The translations under genes and the position numbers were made by a program. A stretch of 64,000 nt of DNA, from NCBI RefSeq assembly GCF_001553405.1, contig NZ_KQ960953.1:1-64000 (forward strand), in the 5' to 3' direction. The stretch's first letter is position 1. Every line of letters begins with the position of its first letter. This stretch comes from Megasphaera hutchinsoni (GTDB taxonomy: Bacteria > Bacillota > Negativicutes > Veillonellales > Megasphaeraceae). Below the pieces are notes generated by a model. That model saw only the letters and a program-made list of their open reading frames with translations, did not search any database and was not told the origin of the DNA. Of this stretch, positions 8,144-16,825 are shown piece after piece.

Positions 8144-9496
8144 ATGTTATCAACGAATTTAACAATGCTAGATAAGATGCACATTTGGCATCCAGCACAA
8201 CAAATGAAAGACGGAGAAGTCTTCCCCCCTATTATTATTGATCATGCCAAAGATTGCTATTTATATGACAATGAAGGTAAAGAATATATTGATATCATTA
8301 GTTCTTGGTGGTGTAATTTACTTGGTCATTGTCATCCTGAAATCAATGCAGCTATAAAAAAACAACTCGACACCTTGGAGCATGTTATTTTTTCTAATTT
8401 TTCCCATGAACCAGCAATACGACTTTGCCAAGCCTTATTACCACTTTTACCTGAAGGGTTAACTCGTTTTCAATTTTGTGATAACGGTTCCTCCGCCGTG
8501 GAATGCGCCTTAAAAATGGCTTTTCAATATCAATTACAAATTGGACAAACCCATCGAACAAAATATATGTGTCTAAATAGTGCCTACCACGGAGAAACCA
8601 TCGGTGCTTTATCCGTGGGTGCGATGGATTTATATGCCCGTTTATATAAGCCTCTATTAATGGAAAATATTCGCATTGACGGCTTAGACTGCTATCGATG
8701 TCCTTATCATAAAACACGCACGACTTGTCAATGTGAATGTTTTGAATATGCGGAACACGCATTTGATCTACACGGGCAAGACACGGTTGCCCTCATCGTT
8801 GAACCATTATTACAAGGTGCTGCCGGTATGCGGATGTATCCGCCTGCCTATTTAACAAAATTAAAAGAATTGTGTGCGGCCTATGGCGTATTATTAATTG
8901 ACGATGAAATTGCAGCGGGTTTCGGTCGAACGGGAACAATGTTTGCCATTGAACAAGCCCATGTAAGTCCCGATATATTATGTACTTCTAAAGGACTAAC
9001 GGGCGGTTATTTACCCATGGCTTTGACGATTACCTCCGAAAAAATATATCAATCATTCTATGCTGATTACAATAAGCACAAGGCATTTATGCATAGTCAC
9101 ACCTATGCTGGCAATCCACTAGCTTGTACCACGGCTGTAGAAGTATTAAAAATACTCAACCGCGATCAAGTAATAAAAAAATCAAGAGAGAAAGCACTTT
9201 ATTTACATACTTGCTTAAAAAATCGTCTAAAAGATCATCCCAATATAGGGGAAATACGTCATATAAATATGATTAACGCCATCGAATTAGTACAAGATAA
9301 AAAAACAAAAAAAGCTTTTAATTCCACGCGAAGGATCGGTTGGCATATCTTTAGAAATGCCATGAAAGACGGACTCGTTTTACGACCTATCGGCGATGTC
9401 TTATATTTTAATCCTCCCTTAATTATATCAAAAGAAACATTGCGTATTGCTGTCGAAAAATGTGCTACCGCTATAGAGTCAATCTTACCGTATTAA
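8144..9496 (+). CDS. bioA: Adenosylmethionine--8-amino-7-oxononanoate aminotransferase
   Basis: A 450-aa PLP enzyme making 7,8-diaminopelargonate from KAPA. The class-III aminotransferase features are present: SSWWCNLLGHCHPEI near the substrate site, LIDDEIAAGFGRTGTMFA, and the PLP lysine K283 in TSKGLTGGYLP. It is unusual in carrying five cysteines between residues 183 and 199 (C-x2-C-x8-C-x-C-x-C), resembling a metal-binding insertion. bioF and bioB are not in the window, so the pathway must be completed elsewhere. Its stop overlaps the convergent neighbour's stop. Confidence 0.92.
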   Translation: MLSTNLTMLDKMHIWHPAQQMKDGEVFPPIIIDHAKDCYLYDNEGKEYIDIISSWWCNLLGHCHPEINAAIKKQLDTLEHVIFSNFSHEPAIRLCQALLPLLPEGLTRFQFCDNGSSAVECALKMAFQYQLQIGQTHRTKYMCLNSAYHGETIGALSVGAMDLYARLYKPLLMENIRIDGLDCYRCPYHKTRTTCQCECFEYAEHAFDLHGQDTVALIVEPLLQGAAGMRMYPPAYLTKLKELCAAYGVLLIDDEIAAGFGRTGTMFAIEQAHVSPDILCTSKGLTGGYLPMALTITSEKIYQSFYADYNKHKAFMHSHTYAGNPLACTTAVEVLKILNRDQVIKKSREKALYLHTCLKNRLKDHPNIGEIRHINMINAIELVQDKKTKKAFNSTRRIGWHIFRNAMKDGLVLRPIGDVLYFNPPLIISKETLRIAVEKCATAIESILPY

Positions 9497-9777
9497 CCCT
9501 TTTTTGACACTTTATCTAATGCAGCTTTTACAAATGCCTTAATTTCATCATATGTTTGTCCTGGCTGAGCTTCATATAATTTTTCCTGTTCCCAATACAT
9601 AACAGGTACATACGTATAAACATACCCTGTAACCATTTCAGGTTCTTGCATTTCTTCATGCCATTCCACCATAATATCACGATACTCATCATATTCATTT
9701 TTTAACTCTTGTAATGCTTCCTTAGCCTTTTTGCAATAAGGACAGTCCGTTAAATAAAATGCCATAATTTTTTTCAT
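9493..9777 (-). CDS. Glutaredoxin/thioredoxin-like protein
   Basis: A 94-aa protein with a thioredoxin-fold start and a redox motif CPYC at about residues 12-15 (AFYLTDCPYCKKAKEAL), followed by a YVPVMYW segment at the cis-proline position. CPYC is the glutaredoxin-type dithiol. The ATG at 9777 is chosen because AAGGAG lies 6 nt upstream, inside the longer reading. Its stop codon overlaps bioA's by 3 nt on the opposite strand. The partner substrate is unknown. Confidence 0.82.
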   Translation of the reverse strand: MKKIMAFYLTDCPYCKKAKEALQELKNEYDEYRDIMVEWHEEMQEPEMVTGYVYTYVPVMYWEQEKLYEAQPGQTYDEIKAFVKAALDKVSKKG

Positions 9778-9798
9778 ATTGTTCTCCTTATACATCAA

Positions 9799-9832
9799 CT
9801 GGTCATGATTACATCATGACCAGCTTTTTTTT
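9799..9832 (+). terminator. Plus-strand terminator beyond bioA
   Basis: An 11-bp perfect hairpin CTGGTCATGAT/ATCATGACCAG (9799-9809 / 9813-9823) is followed by C and eight T on the plus strand. It lies just upstream of the minus-strand glutaredoxin-like start, so bio transcripts ending here would be antisense to that whole gene. Confidence 0.75.
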
Positions 9833-9870
9833 ATTATACATTTAATTATAAATATCTTTTATTATTCTAC

Positions 9871-9899
9871 ATTATAAAATACTATACCAATGTAGTCAA
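9871..9899 (-). promoter_or_regulatory. Promoter of the glutaredoxin-like gene
   Basis: Minus-strand TTGACT (9894-9899) and TATAAT (9871-9876) with a 17-nt spacer. The transcript would have a leader of roughly 90 nt that includes the 9799-9823 hairpin. Confidence 0.8.
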
Positions 9900-9975
9900 G
9901 ATATGCTGATAAAAAAGAAAGAGCAATTTAACCTTTCCCTATCAAGTTACTTTATCATACGGTTGATTTATCCCA

Positions 9976-10929
9976 TTACTGCACTTCATCGGCACGTTTT
10001 AAAAATCCCTTGATAATCTCACACGTGTGTACAAACGCTTCTTGTTCTTCCGCTGTCAAAGGTATTTCAAGTACTTTTTCAATCCCATTTTTTCCTACTA
10101 TACAAGGAACCCCAACAGCAACATCAATTTGTCCATACTCTCCTTTTAATGCCACCGAACAAGGATGCATTCTTTTTTGATCACCAAAAATATCCGCCAC
10201 TAATTGATTGACTACATTAGCAATCCCAAACTCAGTGCATCCTTTATTTTCAACTTCCATATCGCCAGCCCAACGAACTTCTTCTTGAATAGTCTGTTTA
10301 TCCAAAACATCTTCAGAAAACGCATCTTTGTGAATATGCAAAATAGGGGTGTTGCGTAAATATACATGCGACCACACAATAAATCCCGAGTTTCCGTGTT
10401 CACCCATACAAAATCCATTGATATCCCGTCGATTAATACCCGTACGTCTGGATAATACCCGTAATAAACGATATGTTTCTAACCCTGTACCAGTACAAAA
10501 ACAACGTTTTCTATCCCATCCCATTTTTCGTCGGATATATTCACAAATAATATCGGCGGGATTAGAAATACTAATCATGATACCTTTAAACTGTATGCTT
10601 TTCAAATGTTTAATAATATCATTAGCCATACGAATAGAATCATCAAATAAATCCAATCTATTTTCACCAGCACGACGACTACGCCCAAATGCCAGAATCA
10701 AAATATCCGCATCCTCTATATCTTGATAAGTACCTGCCGCAATAGAAACAGAATAACCACACAAAGCTCCACTTAAGCAATCATCTATATCCATTGCTTG
10801 TGCGACAGCTTTTTCTTTTACGCAATCCAATAAAACAATCTCATTTGCTGTTCCTGCTTGAGCTAAACTCAAAGCAACATGAGATCCTACATGACCAGCT
10901 CCAATTACAGCAACTTTTCTTTTTTGCAT
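9976..10929 (-). CDS. NAD-dependent lactate/malate dehydrogenase family protein
   Basis: A 317-aa 2-hydroxyacid dehydrogenase. The Rossmann motif GAGHVGSHVA is near the N-terminus, with Asp at the end of the second strand (VLLDC). The catalytic His lies in GEHGNS. In the substrate-specificity loop (AFGRSRRAGENRLDL) the position equivalent to Gln102 of lactate dehydrogenase aligns with Arg, favouring malate or a bulky 2-oxo acid. The usual catalytic-relay Asp of LDT(A)R appears as Glu (GTGLETYR). The ATG at 10929 follows AGGTGG. It lies downstream of cysteine desulfidase, which makes pyruvate. Substrate uncertain. Confidence 0.8.
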   Translation of the reverse strand: MQKRKVAVIGAGHVGSHVALSLAQAGTANEIVLLDCVKEKAVAQAMDIDDCLSGALCGYSVSIAAGTYQDIEDADILILAFGRSRRAGENRLDLFDDSIRMANDIIKHLKSIQFKGIMISISNPADIICEYIRRKMGWDRKRCFCTGTGLETYRLLRVLSRRTGINRRDINGFCMGEHGNSGFIVWSHVYLRNTPILHIHKDAFSEDVLDKQTIQEEVRWAGDMEVENKGCTEFGIANVVNQLVADIFGDQKRMHPCSVALKGEYGQIDVAVGVPCIVGKNGIEKVLEIPLTAEEQEAFVHTCEIIKGFLKRADEVQ

Positions 10930-10971
10930 AATATCCACCTCACCATCTCCGTTATGCTTATTGCTATGTAT

Positions 10972-10980
10972 ATTATACCA
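10972..10980 (-). promoter_or_regulatory. Possible extended -10 promoter of the dehydrogenase gene
   Basis: Minus-strand TGGTATAAT (an extended -10) lies about 43 nt upstream of the ATG; no good -35 is seen. Confidence 0.4.
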
Positions 10981-11014
10981 CCTGTATCCTATACATACAG
11001 CCTATATAGTATGC

Positions 11015-12322
11015 CTACACTTTCATTTTATTTTTATTTAACATGATATGTAGAATTTCTTCATCCGTTTGCTTCATACCAGAAGTAGCCAATATACCTA
11101 TATTACGAATGCATTCATCCACATCAAACGCCACTACCCCATCATGCCCACTGACACGGATCCCTTCCATCGCTAACAGCACCGCTTTAAATGCGGCCGC
11201 ACTCGCCGAGGCGACTTTCATAGAACAACTATTTGCTGCACCATCACAAATCATGCCAGATAAGTCCCCCGTCATATTACAGATCGCATTACAAATAACC
11301 GAACGTTCATGTTTTTTAGAAAGTAGCCAGGCCATACCAACGGCTGCACCTATACAAGCCGTCATCGCTGCACAAAGTGCCGATAACTTAGGCAAAAACG
11401 CATGAGCATAAATAGCCGTAGCATGAGATAAAACCATAGCACGCAACCGCTCTTCCGTAGTGGCGTGTACATAATCAGCCACCACAACAACAGGCATCGT
11501 AGCAGAAATTCCTTGATTTCCCGAACCAGAATTGGTCATCGCCGGTAACTTGGCTCCACCCATTCTAGCATCGGAAGCACCTACCGTACGGATAATAACA
11601 TTTGATTGTAAATCCGTTCCCATAAGACCACTTTGTTGCTGCTTCATTAAGGTTGCACCAATTTGCAATCCATATTTTCCGGCCAGACCTACCTGTGAAA
11701 GTGTTTCATTCATATCACCCGCTTCAGCTATAAATTGAATCGCTTCTATCGGCACCTGTTCTGCAAAATCAATAATCTTATTTATCGTCAATGACTGTAA
11801 AAATGCCTCTTTATTTTCCTTGTCATTCGTATCATCTGCTGATTTTTGAAATAAAACATTCCCGTCTTTTTCTATATATATAACATTTGTGTGCCTATCA
11901 GAAATACAAACTTTGACGCAATGTGCTTTCCCTATAAGAACCGCTTCTGCATATAACACATAAGGCACATCATAGGCGATATCTACAGAAACCAATTGCT
12001 GTTCAACCATATCTATAGCTTTATTCACATGATCTTGTGTAATGCCTTCTAAAACCTGTAAATCAGCATTAGGATTTCCCCCTAATGCCCCTACTGCCGC
12101 AGCAATATATAACCCTGGTCGACCCGTACCAGGCACCATCACCCCCATTCCATTCTTCATTAAATTAGGTGATACTCTTGCTTGTATACGTACTACCGGT
12201 TCTTGTAACTTACTAGCTGCCACTGCTGCAGCAAATGCTAACGACACAGGTTCCGTACATCCCGTAGCTGGAACTACCTCATCATGCAATATATCAATTA
12301 TTTTTTCCCAATCCTTTTTCAT
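11015..12322 (-). CDS. L-cysteine desulfidase (CdsB/CyuA, UPF0597 family)
   Basis: A 435-aa cytosolic Fe-S enzyme; family members degrade L-cysteine to pyruvate, ammonia and sulfide. Typical features are the N-terminal EVVPATGCTEPVSLAFAAA, the NSGSGNQGISATMPV segment, and C-terminal cysteines in GMICDGAANSCSMKV. These cysteines are candidate [4Fe-4S] ligands. The ATG at 12322 has an AGAGG site at proper spacing; two upstream starts (GTG 12331, ATG 12328) are less well placed. It follows the YheO-like regulator by 25 nt, which probably controls it. Confidence 0.87.
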   Translation of the reverse strand: MKKDWEKIIDILHDEVVPATGCTEPVSLAFAAAVAASKLQEPVVRIQARVSPNLMKNGMGVMVPGTGRPGLYIAAAVGALGGNPNADLQVLEGITQDHVNKAIDMVEQQLVSVDIAYDVPYVLYAEAVLIGKAHCVKVCISDRHTNVIYIEKDGNVLFQKSADDTNDKENKEAFLQSLTINKIIDFAEQVPIEAIQFIAEAGDMNETLSQVGLAGKYGLQIGATLMKQQQSGLMGTDLQSNVIIRTVGASDARMGGAKLPAMTNSGSGNQGISATMPVVVVADYVHATTEERLRAMVLSHATAIYAHAFLPKLSALCAAMTACIGAAVGMAWLLSKKHERSVICNAICNMTGDLSGMICDGAANSCSMKVASASAAAFKAVLLAMEGIRVSGHDGVVAFDVDECIRNIGILATSGMKQTDEEILHIMLNKNKMKV

Positions 12323-12347
12323 CCTCATCACCTCTTATGCCCCTATA

Positions 12348-12992
12348 TTACCGTATCTGTTGTAAATATCTATAAATGGTCGGTTCTGATACAGATAAAT
12401 GCCGTGCTAAAGCACTAATTCCCCCTTTTAATAAAAATAAACCATCATGATTTAATTGCTTTGTAATTTTAATCCGTTCCCCCACAGATAATCGCTTTGC
12501 CTCTATTTCATAAGGTGCTAATCGTTTCATAATCATAGCATCTATTACACTTTGTGCATCCGTATTAAAATTTTCACACGCTCGACTTTGTTTTTCCATA
12601 AAATCTACAGCTAAAGGACCTAATACCAACTTATCTAATACATCTCTTATATCTAAATAATTCTGAATATCATAATTTAGACATAATACTCCGATGACCT
12701 GTCCTTTCGCATTCCGCAAAAAATAAGATGACGATCTAAATTTTCGACCCGTTTTACTTTGACTCCAATAATTAACTACCCAGTTTTCATGCTTCGTAAC
12801 CTCATTTTTTAATAATTTTAACGTAAAATCCGTTAACGGTCCCCCTACTTGTCTACCACTAACATGACCATTTGCAATAGCTACAATCGAATGTTCTAAA
12901 TTCGTCACATCATGCAAAACAACTTCACATTGTTTACCTAACGCATTACCTAAAAAATGCACTAACGGAATATATTCTGTAATAGATTTCAT
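12348..12992 (-). CDS. YheO/DauR-like PAS-HTH transcriptional regulator
   Basis: A 214-aa regulator. The N-terminal half is a PAS-like YheO domain (LGNALGKQCEVVLHDVTNLEHSIVAIANGHVSGR, later GVLCLNYD). The C-terminal HTH (about residues 170-214) ends GGISALARHLSVSEPTIYRYLQ. DauR-type members control amino-acid catabolism. Its position directly upstream of cysteine desulfidase suggests it senses cysteine or a related amino acid; that is inference. Confidence 0.82.
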   Translation of the reverse strand: MKSITEYIPLVHFLGNALGKQCEVVLHDVTNLEHSIVAIANGHVSGRQVGGPLTDFTLKLLKNEVTKHENWVVNYWSQSKTGRKFRSSSYFLRNAKGQVIGVLCLNYDIQNYLDIRDVLDKLVLGPLAVDFMEKQSRACENFNTDAQSVIDAMIMKRLAPYEIEAKRLSVGERIKITKQLNHDGLFLLKGGISALARHLSVSEPTIYRYLQQIR

Positions 12993-13029
12993 CGCACCTT
13001 ACCTCTTTATTATGATAATAAAATTTTAT

Positions 13030-13070
13030 CACTAAAAAAATGACGCCGTCAAGACAACGTCATTTTATTT
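13030..13070 (-). terminator. Terminator of the hydF operon
   Basis: Inverted repeat AAAATGACG/CGTCATTTT (13037-13045 / 13058-13066) just after the hydF stop, followed on the minus strand by a T run. It ends the 12-gene nitrogenase-like/hyp/hydF operon. Confidence 0.75.
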
Positions 13071-13086
13071 TTTATAAAAATCATCT

Positions 13087-14289
13087 TTATTTTATTAATT
13101 TTTGCAATTCAGGAAAAACACTTAAGCTTCTGCCTAAAATACCTTTCATATAAGCAATTGCTGTGCCATAATTTGTAATGAATACACCTTGTCGAGTTGC
13201 TTTTTCCATGCGATGTTGCAATTCCCTACTATTCAGCATACACCCGCCACAATGAATAATTACATCATACTGATCTAAGCAAGACGGAAATTCATTTCCC
13301 GAAGAAGTATGGATATGTAATTTTTTTCCCGTAAACTCTGCTATCCACCGCGGTAATTTTACCGTACCAATATCATCGCATTGACGATGATGTGTACAAC
13401 CTTCCGAAATTAACACATTATCACCATTTTGAAGATGACGAATCTTTTCTACGCCACGAATAGCCGTTTCCAAAAAACCTTTATGTCTAGCCATAAGAAT
13501 GGAAAAAGAAGTCATAGGAATATCTACCGGTGTTACTTGTGCGACTAATGAAAATACTTGACTATCAGTAATCACCATATCTACTTTATATTGCAATTTT
13601 TTTAACGTGGCTTCTAACATCACATCTTGTACGACCAACACGGTACACTGTGCATCTAATAATTCTCTAATCGTTTGTTGTTGCGGTAAAATTAACCGTC
13701 CCTTAGGTGCGGCCGTATCAATGGGAACCACCAAAAGAATAAATTGTCCGACCGTTACGATATCCTTCACAATAGGATAGTCTTCTTCTTTAGGCTTCAA
13801 TTGAATAAGCCTTTGTTTTACTTCTTCTACACCTTCCCGTGTAACCGCACTTACATACACCGCCTTATCATCGCCATGCTTCTGATAAGAAATCACTTTA
13901 TCAGCTTTATTGTATACCAATAGATAAGGAATATTTTTTTTATGAATAAGCTCAATCAACTTTTTTTCTAAATCCGTCATGCCGAGCGTAGCATCTACCA
14001 CCACCACCGCTATATCCGTTTGATGAAGTACCGCTTCGGTTCGCTCTATTCGTTTTTTTCCCAATACACCAACATCGTCAAACCCCGGTGTATCAATTAA
14101 CATTACTGGACCTAACGGTAAAATTTCCATCGCTTTCTTCACTGGATCCGTCGTCGTCCCTTTTACAGCGGAAACAATAGAAACAGTTTGCCCTGTAATA
14201 GCATTGACTAAACTTGACTTTCCCGCATTTCGTCGCCCAAAAAAACCAATATGAATACGTTCTCCCGACGGCGTTTCATTCATTCCCAT
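13087..14289 (-). CDS. hydF: [FeFe]-hydrogenase H-cluster maturation GTPase HydF
   Basis: A 400-aa scaffold that in known systems assembles the 2Fe subcluster and delivers it to HydA. The GTPase domain has GRRNAGKS (18-25), DTPGFDD, and NKAD. The C-terminal cluster domain has the HydF signature C298-x-H300 ... H346-C347-x2-C350. It is full length. The start (ATG 14289, or 14283) overlaps the preceding nitrogenase-like gene by 14 nt, so the two are translationally linked. Its usual partners HydE and HydG are not in this window; instead it ends an operon of nitrogenase-like and Hyp proteins. Confidence 0.95.
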   Translation of the reverse strand: MGMNETPSGERIHIGFFGRRNAGKSSLVNAITGQTVSIVSAVKGTTTDPVKKAMEILPLGPVMLIDTPGFDDVGVLGKKRIERTEAVLHQTDIAVVVVDATLGMTDLEKKLIELIHKKNIPYLLVYNKADKVISYQKHGDDKAVYVSAVTREGVEEVKQRLIQLKPKEEDYPIVKDIVTVGQFILLVVPIDTAAPKGRLILPQQQTIRELLDAQCTVLVVQDVMLEATLKKLQYKVDMVITDSQVFSLVAQVTPVDIPMTSFSILMARHKGFLETAIRGVEKIRHLQNGDNVLISEGCTHHRQCDDIGTVKLPRWIAEFTGKKLHIHTSSGNEFPSCLDQYDVIIHCGGCMLNSRELQHRMEKATRQGVFITNYGTAIAYMKGILGRSLSVFPELQKLIK

Positions 14290-15496
14290 GTCTATTCACA
14301 CTTTCTATATAAGTCGCAAAAAAATCATTAAACGCTTTCATTAAATTAGGTATGTCATCTTGATACATACGACCTGAAAAAGCCTCATGACCTAAGGGTA
14401 CAAACGTAGCAGATGACGGTATAATCGCTTTATATAATGGGTCTGCAATAATCATTTTATACGACTGTAATCGTTCCATCAATTCCCCTTCTGAAGTAAT
14501 CTGCCAATCCGTTTCAAGAAGCGTTCCTTTTGCTGGTGTAACGGGACAAAATACATCCATATGTTGACCCGTGCATTGCTCCCAAGCAGCAGCAATAGAT
14601 GTAGCATATACACTTTCACCAAGAATTACATGCTCACCCTTTTTTTTTGCTCTTATCTCTACTAATGGATATTGTACACGCTTCGTTTCTATTGCCTTAT
14701 AAATCGCTTTTTCTAACACCGACTGTATCGGATATAAAGGAATGCCTACAACATACGGTTGGGCAAAACGTTGCTGCAATATCTTTGCAGCCCTTTCCCC
14801 TCCATATGAAACAACTAAATTTACATCAGCCATGGCAGAACCTATAATTTCTTCATAAACACTTCCCATGGACCAAATAGATGTCACGACTAATCCCATC
14901 CTCGTTAAACAGCGTCGAAGTGCCTTTTCACTACCATTAAGGGCAAAATCAAGCGGTGTCATACCAATTATATTAATCTTGTTACCTTGTCCTGTGCTAG
15001 CAAAAGAAGGCTGCCACGAACAACAAGTAGATGGCGTTTTGGGTGCCGTAACTAATCGTTCCGCAATCATCGCATATGCCCATGAGATACCTTTTTCATA
15101 CGTATTCATGCTATTCGTTGTTGCCCAAAATACTGGTACCTGTGCTTTTTCTTCAATAAGCTTTGCCATTCCCTTAAAATCCGTTCCCATCATTAACGGT
15201 ACAGGCGTACATAACAACGTAATAAATCGTGGTTTATATGTATCCGCCGCTTGTAAAACATCTTGAATCATTTTCTCTTCATTGCCTAAAACCGCATCTT
15301 TTTCAGTCAGTCCCGTAATAAAAATTAAACTATCTGAATGATACCAACGTGGTTCATCATGTGTTGTATACGTAGAATTACACCCAGAAGGATCATGAAT
15401 AACCGTCATTCCACCCAATTCAAACAACGCCGAACAGACCCCAAACGTATCTGCCGAATAAGTCGAAACACGACTTACGACTTCTTTCATTGACAT
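14276..15496 (-). CDS. Nitrogenase component 1-like protein, module 2, second subunit
   Basis: A 406-aa member of the nitrogenase component-1 oxidoreductase superfamily (NifD/NifK/NifE/NifN, Bch and Cfb relatives). From the start at 15496 it has a Cys in HDPSGC (C39) where NifD/K have a P-cluster ligand, then DEPRW (47-51), then LLCTPVPLMMGTD (C96). It is paralogous to the 22224-23255 protein, which shares DEPRW and TPVP-x3-GTD. It lacks clear FeMo-cofactor ligands. The ATG at 15496 is favoured by GGGGGTG; the ATG at 15490 forms an ATGA overlap with the previous stop. Substrate unknown; context points to metallocofactor assembly. Confidence 0.75.
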   Translation of the reverse strand: MSMKEVVSRVSTYSADTFGVCSALFELGGMTVIHDPSGCNSTYTTHDEPRWYHSDSLIFITGLTEKDAVLGNEEKMIQDVLQAADTYKPRFITLLCTPVPLMMGTDFKGMAKLIEEKAQVPVFWATTNSMNTYEKGISWAYAMIAERLVTAPKTPSTCCSWQPSFASTGQGNKINIIGMTPLDFALNGSEKALRRCLTRMGLVVTSIWSMGSVYEEIIGSAMADVNLVVSYGGERAAKILQQRFAQPYVVGIPLYPIQSVLEKAIYKAIETKRVQYPLVEIRAKKKGEHVILGESVYATSIAAAWEQCTGQHMDVFCPVTPAKGTLLETDWQITSEGELMERLQSYKMIIADPLYKAIIPSSATFVPLGHEAFSGRMYQDDIPNLMKAFNDFFATYIESVNRHGNE

Positions 15497-16824
15497 AATG
15501 TACACCCCCACCCTTTATGTTGAATAACCTCTTCCGCTCGCTGTTCCTGACGAACTGCTTCAGATAATTTTTTCGCTAATTCAATAATACCTGCAAAATC
15601 TCGTAAGCCGCCACCTTCTACAATGTTCACAAAATGACTAGTTCCTGTATAATAAGCCGCCTTTTGCCCAATAGCTATATATTCCGATTGACCTTTTTCC
15701 ACCTGCCCTTTCATATTCACATGCCGAACTGAGTAAATCATGACATCTGGATAATGCATCTGTAAAAACGAAACATCGGCCGCTTCATCAGCACTGGCTA
15801 CATCACAATATATACGGTCTACCAAAAAACCATGTTTTAACAACAACCTAGCTAAAGAAAATGGTCTACTTACAGCCGTAAAATCAATGGCAATAGGTCT
15901 ATCTTGCACCACTTGTAATGCCCCTAACAAGGCTGCATCACATTGTTTTTTTTCTTGCTCATACGCAGGACATGGAATGTGAAGTTGCATTGCTACTTGT
16001 TGTAAATGCTGTTCTATTTCCTCATAATTCCACGAATTAGAAATATATAGTTGTGCTTGTCCTAATCGTTGTTCTAAGGCATCCAACGCTACATGAGCTA
16101 ATGGTTCTTGCCCAATATTTAATATACTAGACCCCATTTTTTGATATTCATCATACGTTTTACATGTCGGCAATTGATACACATGATATCCATTTTGTTG
16201 TAACAACTCATATAATTGACAAGTGTTCAGAATAGGTAAATTGCTACCAATTATATTAATCGCCAAGGGATCTTTTTGTTGTGGTTCAATTAAACTATAA
16301 ATTTGCCTTCGTGTACGCATTTCCGCTGTTAATTTTGAATTACGCCGAATGGGATCCATCCAACAAAGAACAAATTTTGTTTCTTTATATAAGGTTGTTA
16401 GTTGTTTACATATTCCTCGTAAATCGCATCCCATAAAATGATGCACACACGAAGGATATAAAAAACAAGCGGTCGGCATACTTGGTAAGCGTGCTAAGAT
16501 TTCTCCAATACCACGAATAATAACATCTTCCATCGTACCATCGAATAATTGTTTTTCTTCTATAACAATAGAAGAAAAACGTGATAAAGCCCCCATTTCT
16601 GCAGCTGTCAATACAACCCCACGCAAACATCCTAATGCACAAATATAAATTTGATGTGATCCAGGCACTAACATATTCGTATGCACAATATTCCATGTAC
16701 CTCTTGCGGGCGGTGAATATTGCAACCCATCATAAAAAAAAGTAGGAAAAGATGCGTCTTTTATAGGAAGAACAAAGCAATTTTTTTGCTTTTTTTCTGT
16801 TTCTTGAACATGTACTAACATCAT
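15487..16824 (-). CDS. Nitrogenase component 1-like protein, module 2, first subunit
   Basis: A 445-aa component-1-like protein. The N-terminal cysteines C62 and C66 (YICALGCLRG), then C120, C126, C133 and C139 (CFLYPSCVHHFMGCDLRGIC), sit where NifD/E-type proteins bind their Fe-S cluster. It ends in a distinctive GWGCTLCQ tail with a C-x2-C pair (441, 444) that the module-1 homologue lacks. The start ATG (16824) lies one base after the NifH-like stop with a GAGGTG site. It probably pairs with the 14276-15496 protein as a heteromeric reductase fed by the adjacent NifH-like protein. Function not recognised. Confidence 0.75.
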   Translation of the reverse strand: MMLVHVQETEKKQKNCFVLPIKDASFPTFFYDGLQYSPPARGTWNIVHTNMLVPGSHQIYICALGCLRGVVLTAAEMGALSRFSSIVIEEKQLFDGTMEDVIIRGIGEILARLPSMPTACFLYPSCVHHFMGCDLRGICKQLTTLYKETKFVLCWMDPIRRNSKLTAEMRTRRQIYSLIEPQQKDPLAINIIGSNLPILNTCQLYELLQQNGYHVYQLPTCKTYDEYQKMGSSILNIGQEPLAHVALDALEQRLGQAQLYISNSWNYEEIEQHLQQVAMQLHIPCPAYEQEKKQCDAALLGALQVVQDRPIAIDFTAVSRPFSLARLLLKHGFLVDRIYCDVASADEAADVSFLQMHYPDVMIYSVRHVNMKGQVEKGQSEYIAIGQKAAYYTGTSHFVNIVEGGGLRDFAGIIELAKKLSEAVRQEQRAEEVIQHKGWGCTLCQ

Positions 16825-16825
16825 C

